Below are positions 19,901 to 30,500 of a stretch of DNA of 64,000 nt, piece after piece. The DNA comes from Planctomycetaceae bacterium. GTDB lineage: Bacteria > Planctomycetota > Planctomycetia > Pirellulales > Pirellulaceae. The notes beneath the pieces were generated by a model. That model made no database searches. It saw only the letters and a list, made by a program, of their open reading frames with translations, and was not told where the DNA came from. Every line of letters starts with the position of its first letter. The stretch's first letter is position 1. Where the stretch lies: assembly GCA_012729315.1 (NCBI GenBank), contig JAAYDI010000175.1, positions 1 through 64,000 of the forward strand. The letters are read 5' to 3'. A program made the position numbers and the translations under genes.

Positions 19901-20473
19901 CGCCTCAAACGTGTACTGGTTCCCGGTCAGGCGCTCGCCTTCGCCCAGCCGTAACGCGCCATGGGCCTGATAGACCGGAATGATCGGCTCCACCCGCACG
20001 TCGTCGTACGCCACCGTCCCGTTGACTTCCCACTGGCCGAACCGCAGGCGGGCGATGTCAGCCGAGAGCTGCTGGGGCGTCACAAAGAAGGACTCGCATG
20101 CCGTCCACTCGCTGCCGAGCGATGTGAGGTCGCTGTTGCAGAACAGCGGGCCGCTGGTCGGCAGCCCGGTGGTGCCCTGCACCCGGCGGGCCTGGAACCG
20201 CAGTCGATACACCGTGTCGGGTTCCAGGTCCAGCGGCGGGGAGAGCCAGGCACTGTTCGACTGGCCGTCGCCCGTGACGGAGATGGCCCGGTCCCCCGCG
20301 GCGCCCGGAGACAGGAGGCCGCCCTGGCCGCCGGTAAGCGTCCACGCTGCCGGCGATTCGCCGCCGTCCTCGAACGAGCTGTTGGGGACTGGCACCTGGG
20401 CGTGCGCCAGCTGGCCCAGACCCAAGACACACAAACTGATGGTCCACACGATACGGTATGCCGGTTGGAACAT
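17000..20473 (-). CDS. Large secreted DUF4091 carbohydrate-active protein
   Basis: The 1157-residue protein has a signal peptide (MFQPAYRIVWTISLCVLGLG to LAHAQ), an N-terminal carbohydrate-binding-like jelly roll (VPNSSFEDGGESPAAW), and further beta-rich domains. The C-terminal half carries a glycosidase-like barrel typical of DUF4091, including YWFDEPDPKDYDFVMNGF, where the acidic residues are candidates for catalysis. A second jelly-roll-like insert lies in the middle (VWFDDVSLIDVASG). The frame is open far upstream, across the antisense of recG, but ATGs at 20473 and 20479 begin the signal peptide; GAGG lies six bases before 20473, which I prefer. Divergent from recG. It probably degrades a complex glycan; substrate unknown. 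Confidence 0.88.
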   Translation of the reverse strand: MFQPAYRIVWTISLCVLGLGQLAHAQVPVPNSSFEDGGESPAAWTLTGGQGGLLSPGAAGDRAISVTGDGQSNSAWLSPPLDLEPDTVYRLRFQARRVQGTTGLPTSGPLFCNSDLTSLGSEWTACESFFVTPQQLSADIARLRFGQWEVNGTVAYDDVRVEPIIPVYQAHGALRLGEGERLTGNQYTFEAPFGKASANQARPLAWHRCMFNTNRWLMDESAAVVYRHDLGRMQQRAQVHATIGWYQHGELVVSASRDGQQWEEIGSLGQRGSVACEVPATLLPAEQIWVKFSVRRATGDTSPPSLQLFRYRYESTVDGPPLDLVGATHFVAVLKSDPQLQVSITDLGEAVPGGDNKVTLSLRNRANKTLRLEAGGQRVDLPAGDADQPVTIPYTLAGSGKHVVAIRIGGDVEFAAEATVTISPLHETSYGQVLPASSAEVGLWWCSSGWKISSRRPVPGPNTQSAAIEVAAAANEAEAVQLVVRPARPLAGLTVTAGTLTGPAGAKIGAEQIDILRVRYVSVVQPTDASATAGLWPDPLPPLAGPVTAEADQNLPLWVRVRVPRDQPAGSYLGTLVLAAEDYRAEVPLQVEVFGFNLPDRMTCQTAFGFDPGEAWRYHGVTTDADRRQVLASYLQCLADHHISPYNPAPLDGIQVTWTNLPPWVGGETDTEVVHAGTTSLRVADDSPTAAASAVFRTRIPIADQGIKLSFWYRTHQPGHRFLVTLAHHDASGHWMSGRNNDLLVTGDGTWQHYEQTVTQFPAGAKSLTITLRATEWREDGSLTGSVWFDDVSLIDVASGTEQLIDGGFEAVAQQIPEPVFDFSAWDTAMHQAMEGYHFNTFQLHVPGLGSGTFHARAEPELLGYAEHTPQYQGAMRAFLEKLQAHLRDRGWLDEAFVYWFDEPDPKDYDFVMNGFTKLKTWAPDIRRMLTEQVEQALVGGPNIWCPLTPAYDAEQAAPRRAAGDTFWWYVCTVPKAPYCTLFIDHPGTELRVWLWQTWQHDIAGVLVWQTNYWTSAAAYPDAAHPQNPYADPMGWVSGYSTPAGVRQAWGNGDGRFLYPPERAADGRPAAPVLDPAVASIRLEMLRDGLEDYEYLALLQRLVAARQDTLTSQQLAEYSALLKVPADITSDLTTFTCDPAPIEQRREEIARAIERLQ

Positions 20474-20740
20474 GATCATCCTCGCTGTGATGGACTCGTT
20501 GTCGGTAGGACTGGTCGCCGCCAGGTCCGTTCTCGCCGGGACCATTGTAACGTGTATTCGTAGTGCGAATTGCAGGTGGGCTGCAAGACGGTTGGCAGGC
20601 CCACTCGCCCCCTCCCGGCAGGCTCGATTTCCCGCCCGGGAACGAGACCATACAATGCTGGAGATCGGCGCGGCGGGCTGGACCTGTGGACGGCGTGAGC
20701 GGAGCGTGTTGCAGCTCGGGCCAGTATCGGGAAGGGACGC

Positions 20741-22840
<2,100 letters not shown>

Positions 22841-22913
22841 GCGGGCCGGGGTCGATCCCCACGCGGTCCCCCGTCAGGCGCCCGGCAGGGGAGCGGCATG
22901 CCGCCGCCTGCGC

Positions 22914-24200
22914 TCAGCGCGCCTTGTCCGAAATATCCTTGCGGCACCAGGCACCGGGCCAGCGAATATATTTGACTGCGGTGTACGCCTGGAGTTTGGC
23001 GGTGGGGATCGAGTTGCCCAGCGCGGTGACGCCCACCACGCGCCCGCCGCTGGTGAGTACCTGGCCGTCGACCAGCCGGGTGCCGGCGTGGAAGACCTTG
23101 ACGTCGGGCAGGGCGGCGGCCTGTTCCAGCCCCCGGATGGGCTGGCCGGTTTCGTACTTGCCCGGATAGCCTTCCGCGGCCATCACGACACAGACCGCCG
23201 GGCGCGGATCCCATTCCAGGGGCGCGAGTTCGTCCAGCCGCTGGTCGACCGTGGCTTCGAGGATATCCACCAAATCGCTGCGCAGACGCATCAGCAGCGG
23301 CTGGCATTCCGGGTCGCCGAACCGCACGTTGTACTCCAGCACCTTCGGGCCCTGGTGGGTGATCATCAGCCCGGCGTACAGCACGCCGCTGAAGGGGCGG
23401 CGCGATCGTTTCAACGCGTGGACGGTCGGCACCAGCACATGCTCTTCAATCCAGGCCAGCATGGTCGCGTCGACCAGCGGGGTCGGGCAGTACGCCCCCA
23501 TGCCGCCCGTGTTCGGGCCCTGGTCACCGTCGTAGGCCGGCTTGTGGTCCTGAGCCGGTGTGAGCGTCACGATGGTGCGCCCGTCGGTGATTGCCAGCAC
23601 GCTGGCCTCCTGGCCGTCGAGTCGTTCCTCGAAGATGATCTCCCGGCCGGCATCGCCAAACTCGCGGTCCACGATGATCCGCTCGATGGCGGCCAGCACC
23701 TGTTCGCGGCGCGAGCAGACGACGACACCCTTGCCGGCGGCCAGGCCATCGGCTTTCACCACCAGCGGGACTTCCTGATCCTTGTCCGGGTAGCGATCGG
23801 TCACGAAGCGTGCGGCGCTTTCGGCGTCTCGGAAGGCGTGGTAGTCGGCCGACGGCACATCGGCGTTGCGCAGCAGGTTCTTGCAGAAGACCTTGCTGCC
23901 TTCCAGCTGTGCGGCCGCTTTCGAGGGGCCGAACACGCGCAGTTGCTCCGCCTGCAGGGCGTCGACGATCCCGGCGGCCAGCGGCGCTTCGGGGCCGACC
24001 ACCGTCAGCCCCACGTGGTTCTGTTTCGCGAACTTGATCAGCTGCGGAAAGTCGCTGGGACTGATCGCGACGTTCTCGGCATCTTCAGCGGTTCCGGCGT
24101 TGCCCGGCGCCACGAACACGCGATCCACCCGTGAACTCTGCGCGATCTTCCACGCCAGGGCATGCTCGCGACCACCGTTGCCCACCACTAAGACGTTCAT
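22914..24200 (-). CDS. purD: Phosphoribosylamine-glycine ligase
   Basis: The 428-residue ATP-grasp enzyme joins glycine to phosphoribosylamine in the second step of purine synthesis. It begins with MNVLVVGNGGREHALAW and contains VVKADGLAAGKGVVVC, GPNTGGMGAYCPTPLV and NVRFGDPECQPL, all GARS signatures. The ATG at 24200 was chosen because the conserved N-terminus starts there, although the frame opens at 24428. It is convergent with recG across 73 bp. No other pur gene is in the window. Confidence 0.96.
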   Translation of the reverse strand: MNVLVVGNGGREHALAWKIAQSSRVDRVFVAPGNAGTAEDAENVAISPSDFPQLIKFAKQNHVGLTVVGPEAPLAAGIVDALQAEQLRVFGPSKAAAQLEGSKVFCKNLLRNADVPSADYHAFRDAESAARFVTDRYPDKDQEVPLVVKADGLAAGKGVVVCSRREQVLAAIERIIVDREFGDAGREIIFEERLDGQEASVLAITDGRTIVTLTPAQDHKPAYDGDQGPNTGGMGAYCPTPLVDATMLAWIEEHVLVPTVHALKRSRRPFSGVLYAGLMITHQGPKVLEYNVRFGDPECQPLLMRLRSDLVDILEATVDQRLDELAPLEWDPRPAVCVVMAAEGYPGKYETGQPIRGLEQAAALPDVKVFHAGTRLVDGQVLTSGGRVVGVTALGNSIPTAKLQAYTAVKYIRWPGAWCRKDISDKAR

Positions 24201-24727
24201 TCCTGAGTGTCCCTCTGCCAGATGACTCCTGCTGACCGAACGGGCCGGCAACCGCCCGGCCCCGAACGCGGGAACAACAGTATCACAGGCGATCTTCCGA
24301 GGGTCAATTGCCGGCACACCGCCGCCGCTCCAGCGATGGGGACGGCCCGCGGGACCTGCGCGGTCCCCTTTTCGCGGTTTGCCTCCCGTCCTCCCTTGTT
24401 GGCCGTGCGACGTGGCAGCACGCGTCATCCCGTCTGTTCTGTGCGGCTTAGCTTCGTCAACCGTGCCGCACTGCCGAGCAGCGCCGATCGCAAGATCCGT
24501 TTCCGAGCCTGCCGCCTCACGGGGCGCAGGCGCCGATTGCGGGTGCGTGCTGTGACTGCGCTCGCCGGCGCGTGTTTTGATTGTGCGGGCATTCCTTTGG
24601 CGAGCTGGTCACACCCTACCGGATTCCAGACCACTGCACGGAAATGTTCGTGGTGTTCGTCGTCACATCTGTTCCGTGCGGAAACGGCGTGGCATCGCCG
24701 ATGCGAACGTGCTATCTTCTTCCGGTG
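24201..24727. other. Gene-free divergent gap between purD and the Rieske gene
   Basis: No open frame here looks like a gene. The gap must hold the divergent promoters of purD and the respiratory cluster. TATCTT at 24713-24718 is a weak -10 candidate but lies only about 10 bp before the Rieske start codon. A 16-base stretch at 24392-24407 resembles the beginning of the intergenic repeat described at 34548, with one mismatch, but the similarity stops there. Confidence 0.4.
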
Positions 24728-25309
24728 ATGAATACCAGCCATGCGATGTCCACTCCCGAGGCACCTGGCCGCGCGGCGCGCGGAGGGTCGCGGCGCGGCT
24801 TCTTCCGCAGCTGCTGCCGGTATCTGTGTGGCTCGTTTCTGGCGACCGGTTTCACGGCGCTAGTCGCGACCTGCGTCATGTGGCTCCTGGGCGCATGGCG
24901 TTTCATGTTCCCGAACGTGGTGATTGAAGCACCCACCAAGTTCAGCGCCGGATTTCCGGAAGACTATGGGGCCGGGCAGGTGGACTCGCAATACATCGCC
25001 CAGCATGGGGTATGGATCGTGCGGCACGAGTACGAGGGACGCCCGCAGATCTATGCGCTGCGGGCCGTCTGTACGCATTTGGGGTGTACCCCCACCTGGC
25101 TGGAAACAGAGCAGCGATTCAAGTGCCCGTGTCACGGCAGCGGGTTCTACAAAGATGGCATCAACTTCGAAGGCCCGGCACCCCGACCCCTGGAACGCTA
25201 CGCCATTCGGATTGCCGAGGACGGCCAGTTGGAGGTGGACAAGAGCCGGAAGTACCAGGAGGAACTCGGCCAGTGGCTGGATCCCGAGTGCTTCATCGAA
25301 GTCGGATGA
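24728..25309 (+). CDS. Rieske iron-sulfur protein of a cytochrome bc-type complex
   Basis: The 193-residue protein carries the high-potential [2Fe-2S] cluster that takes electrons from quinol. An Arg-rich N-terminus (GGSRRGFFRSCC, Tat-like) precedes a single membrane anchor (about 33-56). The ligand boxes are intact: CTHLGC (Cys115, His117) and CPCHGSGF (Cys133, His136), with Cys120 and Cys135 set to form the usual disulfide. ATG 24728 was chosen; an ATG at 24746 would still keep the Arg-rich motif. It is the first gene of a four-gene same-strand cluster, with cytochrome b 106 bp downstream. Confidence 0.93.
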   Translation: MNTSHAMSTPEAPGRAARGGSRRGFFRSCCRYLCGSFLATGFTALVATCVMWLLGAWRFMFPNVVIEAPTKFSAGFPEDYGAGQVDSQYIAQHGVWIVRHEYEGRPQIYALRAVCTHLGCTPTWLETEQRFKCPCHGSGFYKDGINFEGPAPRPLERYAIRIAEDGQLEVDKSRKYQEELGQWLDPECFIEVG

Positions 25310-25415
25310 CGAAGACTCTGGGGGACGGCAGCCAATTGTGTTATGATCCGCTTCTGTGCCGGATCGCACCGGTCATTCGGCAGCACACCGGGAAAGCAGG
25401 ACGACCCACCGACCC

Positions 25416-26192
25416 ATGCGCTCGCTCCGAGACGTGATTCGCAACTCGCAGCTCTGGCGGAGCGTGTTTCGGCACGCGGCGCCGCTGGACCGTCGCACCC
25501 GCGTGGCGGTGATCCTGACGAACGTCTTCCTGCATCTGCATCCGGTTTCGATCAGCAAGCACGGGTTGTCGCTGAGTTACACCTGGTGCATGGGGGGGAT
25601 CACGTTCTTCCTGTTCGTGGTCGAGGCGGTGACCGGCGTGCTGCTGATGTTCTACTACCGGCCGACGCTCGAATGGGCCTACGCCGACATGATGGCCCTG
25701 CGCGATGTCGTGTCGCTCGGGATCCTCCGCGAGTTACATCGGTGGGCGGCCCACGCGATGGTGATTGCCGCGATGCTGCACATGTACCGGGTGTTCTTGA
25801 CCGGCAGCTACAAACCGCCACGCGAATTCAACTGGGTCGTGGGGGTACTCCTGCTGGTGCTGACCCTGCTTCTCTCCTTCACCGGCTATCTGCTCCCCTG
25901 GGATCAGCTGGCGATCTGGGCAATTACCGTGGGCTCGAACATGGCGCGTGCCGCACCGCTGGTGGGATTCGAAGGCCCCGGGGCGTCATGGCTCACCGTC
26001 GACGGGATTGACCTGATCACGAGCACGTCGGATGCGCGGTTTGGGCTGCTTGGCGAGCGGTTTGTGGGGGAATTCACGCTCAATCGCTTCTATGTTCTGC
26101 ACTGCGTGGCAATCCCGCTCGGGGCGGGGCTGTTGATGGCGATCCATTTCTGGCGGGTGCGCAAGGATGGTGGCATTAGTGGTCCGTTGTAG
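25416..26192 (+). CDS. Cytochrome b6-type diheme cytochrome b
   Basis: The 258-residue membrane protein binds the two b hemes of a quinol oxidising complex. The four axial histidines have b6-like spacing: His108 (ELHRW) and His122 ([13 protein letters not shown]); His229 (FYVLHC) and His244 ([12 protein letters not shown]). The signature [20 protein letters not shown] is present. The protein stops after the fourth helix, as b6 does, and the remaining part is in the next gene eleven bases on. The ATG at 25416 lacks a good Shine-Dalgarno sequence, and a GTG at 25356 in the same frame is an alternative. Confidence 0.92.
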   Translation: MRSLRDVIRNSQLWRSVFRHAAPLDRRTRVAVILTNVFLHLHPVSISKHGLSLSYTWCMGGITFFLFVVEAVTGVLLMFYYRPTLEWAYADMMALRDVVSLGILRELHRWAAHAMVIAAMLHMYRVFLTGSYKPPREFNWVVGVLLLVLTLLLSFTGYLLPWDQLAIWAITVGSNMARAAPLVGFEGPGASWLTVDGIDLITSTSDARFGLLGERFVGEFTLNRFYVLHCVAIPLGAGLLMAIHFWRVRKDGGISGPL

Positions 26193-26203
26193 CGATAGCG
26201 TGC

Positions 26204-27580
26204 ATGATGCAAGGTCACGTGAGCGAACTTGAGAATCTGGCCGGCGTGAGCGGGTTCCTGGTTGGCTGGTATCTGATCGCCGCGCTGGCCAACGGCGGAG
26301 CGGCGGTGTACTGGTGGCGGCAGCGCCGCGCGCCGGGCGGCGCTGCCGGTGTGCAGGCCTGGCTGCCGAGTCTGCTCTGGCTGGCCGCCGCCGCCGGGTT
26401 CCTGGGGCTGTCAGCGGTCGCGCTGAGCGGCCAGCCGAGTGCGTTGAGCTTGCTGTCGCTCCCCCAGCCGCTGCGGGATGCAGCGGATCGGGTGCTGGGG
26501 CCCACGCTTGTCATGGTCGGCGCGGTAGTGCTGCTGGTGGGGTTCTACTTCGGCCGGCAGTTTTTCGTTCGCTCGGGGGTGGCGTGGAGCGTCTTGAACT
26601 TGGCTCTGTTGGGCCTGGGGCTGTCGCTGACCGACCCCGACTTCGTGGCCATTGTGGCCCGGCCGGACAATGTGCCGATTGTCGGGCTGGTGTTTCTGCT
26701 GGGGTTCTTCACGTGGCTGGCGGCCCGCCAGGCGGTGCGGAACGATCGCCGGCTGGCCCGCCACGAGCCGCCGCTGGAGGCGGTGGACCAGCAGCGCGTG
26801 CTGGTCTGGCCCGACCTGGTCTACATTGAACTGATCTGCATGGTGGCGCTGATGACGCTGCTGCTGGTCTGGTCGATCCTGCTCAAGGCGCCGCTGGAGC
26901 AGCCGGCCAGCACGGTACAGACGCCGAATCCTTCGAAGGCGCCCTGGTACTTCCTGGGTCTGCAGGAGCTGCTGATGTACTTCGACCCGTGGATGGCCGG
27001 TGTGGTTGTGCCCGCGCTGATCATCTTCGGGCTGATGGTCCTGCCGTATCTCGACGTCAACGCGCAGGGCAACGGCTACTATACGATTGGCGAGCGGAAG
27101 TTCGCGTATCTGGCATTCCAGTTCGGGTTTCTGGTGCTCTGGATTGTCCCGATGCTGCTGGGCACATTCTGCCGGGGCCCGAACTGGAGCTTCTTCGGTT
27201 TGTACGAAACCTGGGACGTGCACAAAGTCGAGGCGCTCAACAACGTGCAGTTGTCCGAGCGATTCTGGATAGACTGGCTGGGCCGGCCGCTGCCAGCGGC
27301 GCCCGCGGGTGCCGCCGGGTGGCAGCAGTTGTGTGCCGTGATGCTGCGCGAATCGCCGGGGCTCGTGCTGCTGGGCGTCTACCTCCTGGTGCTGCCCGGT
27401 GCCCTGGCCCGCTACAGCCGGCCGATCTGGGCGTTACGGAACCGCCAGGGTCGCTGCCGCTACTGGATCACCCTGTGGCTGCTGCTGCTGATGGCCCTGC
27501 TCCCGCTCAAAATGCTCTGCCGCTGGTTGTTCAACATGAACTACTTCGTGGCGATCCCGGAGTACTTCTTCAACATCTAG
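26204..27580 (+). CDS. Enlarged subunit IV-like (cytochrome b C-terminal) membrane protein
   Basis: The 458-residue protein contains the cytochrome b C-terminal / subunit IV signature PNPSKAPWYFLGLQELLMYF (from residue 244), the quinol-site helix region, followed by WMAGVVVPALIIFGLMVLPY. Subunit IV is normally about 160 residues. Here roughly 200 extra N-terminal residues add about four or five membrane helices, and the C-terminus has additional helices. It starts eleven bases after cytochrome b, and the octaheme gene follows nine bases later, so all three are very likely co-transcribed. The extra helices may dock the large cytochrome. Confidence 0.88.
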   Translation: MMQGHVSELENLAGVSGFLVGWYLIAALANGGAAVYWWRQRRAPGGAAGVQAWLPSLLWLAAAAGFLGLSAVALSGQPSALSLLSLPQPLRDAADRVLGPTLVMVGAVVLLVGFYFGRQFFVRSGVAWSVLNLALLGLGLSLTDPDFVAIVARPDNVPIVGLVFLLGFFTWLAARQAVRNDRRLARHEPPLEAVDQQRVLVWPDLVYIELICMVALMTLLLVWSILLKAPLEQPASTVQTPNPSKAPWYFLGLQELLMYFDPWMAGVVVPALIIFGLMVLPYLDVNAQGNGYYTIGERKFAYLAFQFGFLVLWIVPMLLGTFCRGPNWSFFGLYETWDVHKVEALNNVQLSERFWIDWLGRPLPAAPAGAAGWQQLCAVMLRESPGLVLLGVYLLVLPGALARYSRPIWALRNRQGRCRYWITLWLLLLMALLPLKMLCRWLFNMNYFVAIPEYFFNI

Positions 27581-27589
27581 TTGCCTGCC

Positions 27590-30500
27590 ATGCCTGCGAC
27601 GGACCAGACCTACTACAACCAGAAGAGCCTGCACCGGGTGTTTGCGGTGGCGAGCGTGCTGTTGTTGGCAGCGACTGTGTGGGTGTTGGTGGTCGATCAT
27701 CGTCGGCCGTGGAAGCAGATCCAGCGCACGAGCGATCGCCTGGAAACGCAGGTGACACGCTGGCGCCAGCTGCAGGCGCTCACGGAAGATGTCGTGAACG
27801 AGCGGGAGCGGCTGGCGCAGAACCTGGCGGAGGAACAGTCGCAGGAGTTGCCCGGCGCCTTGCTGGCGGTGCTGCGCGACGAGATCCGCCAGGATGCCGC
27901 CCGCCGCGCCGAAGCGGCGCCGTCGTTCGATGCGTTGGACGAGGCGGTTGAGCAACTCACCGCGGCGGCCGCGCAAGCGCAGGAAGCGCGTCGCGTGTGG
28001 CAGGCGGCACGGCTGCAGGCCGACAAAGCACGTCTGGACGCCGATGATGCGGCCGCACGCGCCCGGGCTGCCGCCGGCTCGGAGGGCGAATCGCTCGAGC
28101 GCGGCGGCCCGGTGCTGCAGGCTGCCCTGGAACAGACGCGGCGCGCGGAAGCGGAGGCGTTGGCCGCTCGCCGAGAGGCGGAAGCCGCCGTGCTGCCCCG
28201 GCGCCAAGCCGCGCTTGCCGCGCTCCAGGGATGGGTCGATCAGGCGCGGTTTCGGGAAGACACGCTGCGCCGCCAGGGCCGGTTCGAGCGCGCTGAGCTC
28301 GATGCGGCCCGGTCCGCGTACGGCCTGGCGGTCAGCGCCGGCCGGTCCGCGGCGACGCTGCAACAGCTGCAGACGCAGATCGACCGCCGCCAGGCGGAAC
28401 TCGACCGGTTGACGCGCGCCGGCGACGCGGCTGCCGACCACCGCCAGCGGCTGCAGGGCATGCTGCGGCAGATGACCGATAATGAGCAGGCGATCCGCAA
28501 GAAGCTCAACGCCCTCGAGCAAGAATCGCGTCGGATGGACGCTCTGGTGGCCGAGAAACGATCGACGTATTTCACCTTCACGGGGTACCTGCCGCGGCTG
28601 GGCAAGCGGTGGCTGGAACTGCCATTTCTGGATGCACTGAATTCGCCCCGCCGGATCGACAATCTGTGGAGCGATGGGCTCGATCAGCCGTGTGGCAGCT
28701 TCGGCCGGGTACGGCGTTTTGACCGCTGCGTGACCTGTCATCAGGGGATCCAGAAACTGCTCGGCCCGGCACCCGACCAGCCGCTGTTTGCCCCGGAGAC
28801 GACGGTGGAGTTCGCCCTGGAGCTGCCCGACCAGACTGCGCCGACCCCGGCCGGGCCGGCGCTGCCCGCGTCCGAACCCCACGCGGCGGCGACCGGACAA
28901 CTGGACTCGCAGCTGGAGGATCTGTGCGGCATCCGGCTCTCGTCCACCGGCCTGCTGGAGCCCGCCGCGCCCACGGTCATGCGGGTGGTTCCGCAAAGCC
29001 CGGCGGCCAACGCACGTGTGTGGCAGACCGGTGAACAGACCGTGCTCGGTCGGGACCTGCGCGCACAGATGCTGCAGTCGGATCCGGCGCGCCAGCCGCC
29101 TGCCGGCACGTCCTGCGGCCTGCTGGTGGGTGACGTGATTGTGGCAGTGGATGGCCATCCCGTGCCGCAAGTGCGCGACCGCCGCGCATGGGTGGCGGAG
29201 CAATGCCTGGCGGCGGCTGCGGCGCGCCGCGCGGCGCTGGCAGCGGGTGAGACGCCGCGGCCTGCATTGCGGGTGACTGTGCGCCGCGGACTGCCACATC
29301 CCTATGCCGGGCATCCGCGGCTCGACCTGTTCGTAGGTCCGAACAGTCCTCATCCGGCGAGCCGGTTCGGCTGTACCGTGTGCCACGAAGGGCAGGGGAG
29401 TGCCACCGCCTTTGAATGGGCGTCGCATGCACCCAACGATCCCGGCGCCCGCCGCCGCTGGCAGGAACAGTACGGCTGGTTCGACAATCCGCACTGGGAC
29501 GCTCCGATGTACCCGCGCCGATTTGCCGAAAGCGCGTGCCTGAAGTGCCACCACCAGGTCGTTGACCTGGAGCCGAGTGAACGGTTTCCCGATCCCCCGG
29601 CTCCCAAACTGCTGGCCGGCTATCGCCTGATCCGCACCTACGGTTGCTTCGGGTGCCACGAGATCGATGGCTACAGCAGCACGGGTCGGCGTGTGGCCCC
29701 CGACCTGCGTGTGGAGCCGCAGGATCAGGACTCCCCCGGCACGTTCCGCAAGGTCGGTCCGTCGCTGCGTTTCGTCGGCGCGAAGCTCGATCTGCCGTTC
29801 CTGTTCGACTGGATTCAGCGGCCCGCCCGGTTCCAGCCGATGGCGCGCATGCCTCAGGCTTTCGGCCTGTGGCAGCACCTGCCCAGCACCGATGTGGAAC
29901 GGCAGCGCGAGGCGCTGGCCATCTACAGCATGGCCGTCTACCTGCAGGAACGGAGCCAGCCGTACGACTACGCGCAGCCACCGGCAGAGGTCACTCCGGT
30001 CGCGACGGCCGAACAAGTGGAGGCGCGGATCCAGCGCGGACGCATTGTATTTCAACAGAGCGGCTGCCTGGTCTGCCACAGCCATGCGGACTTCCCGGAC
30101 GTGGCCAGGTACCGGGACGACGATGCTGTGGAACTCGGCCCCGACCTGTCGAACACGGCTGCCAAGTTCGCTGCCAGCCGGCATCCGCACGGTGGTCCGT
30201 GGCTGTACAGCTGGATCCGGCAGCCGACCCGCTACGATGCCCGCACGGTGATGCCCGACGCGCAACTGAGTCTGGTCGAGCAGCGCGATGAGCGCGGTCA
30301 GGTCGTGGCGATCACCGACCCGGTGGCTGACATCGTGGCCTATTTGATGAGCCGCCCGGCAGGTGACTGGACGCCGACTGCGGACGCCCTCGTGCAGCTG
30401 GACGAGTCACAGCGCGTAGCGCTCGAACAACTGACCCTGACGTACTTGCGCGACGACTTTCCCGAAGCGACGGCCCAGCGGTTCCTGCGCGAGGGCATTC

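Noticed and set aside
24392-24407. A possible third copy of the intergenic repeat
   Set aside because: Only 16 bases match the beginning of the core, with one mismatch. The rest of the core and the octamers are missing.
27434-30265. A 943-codon open frame antisense to the octaheme gene
   Set aside because: Same antisense codon-bias effect; the plus strand carries the heme motifs.
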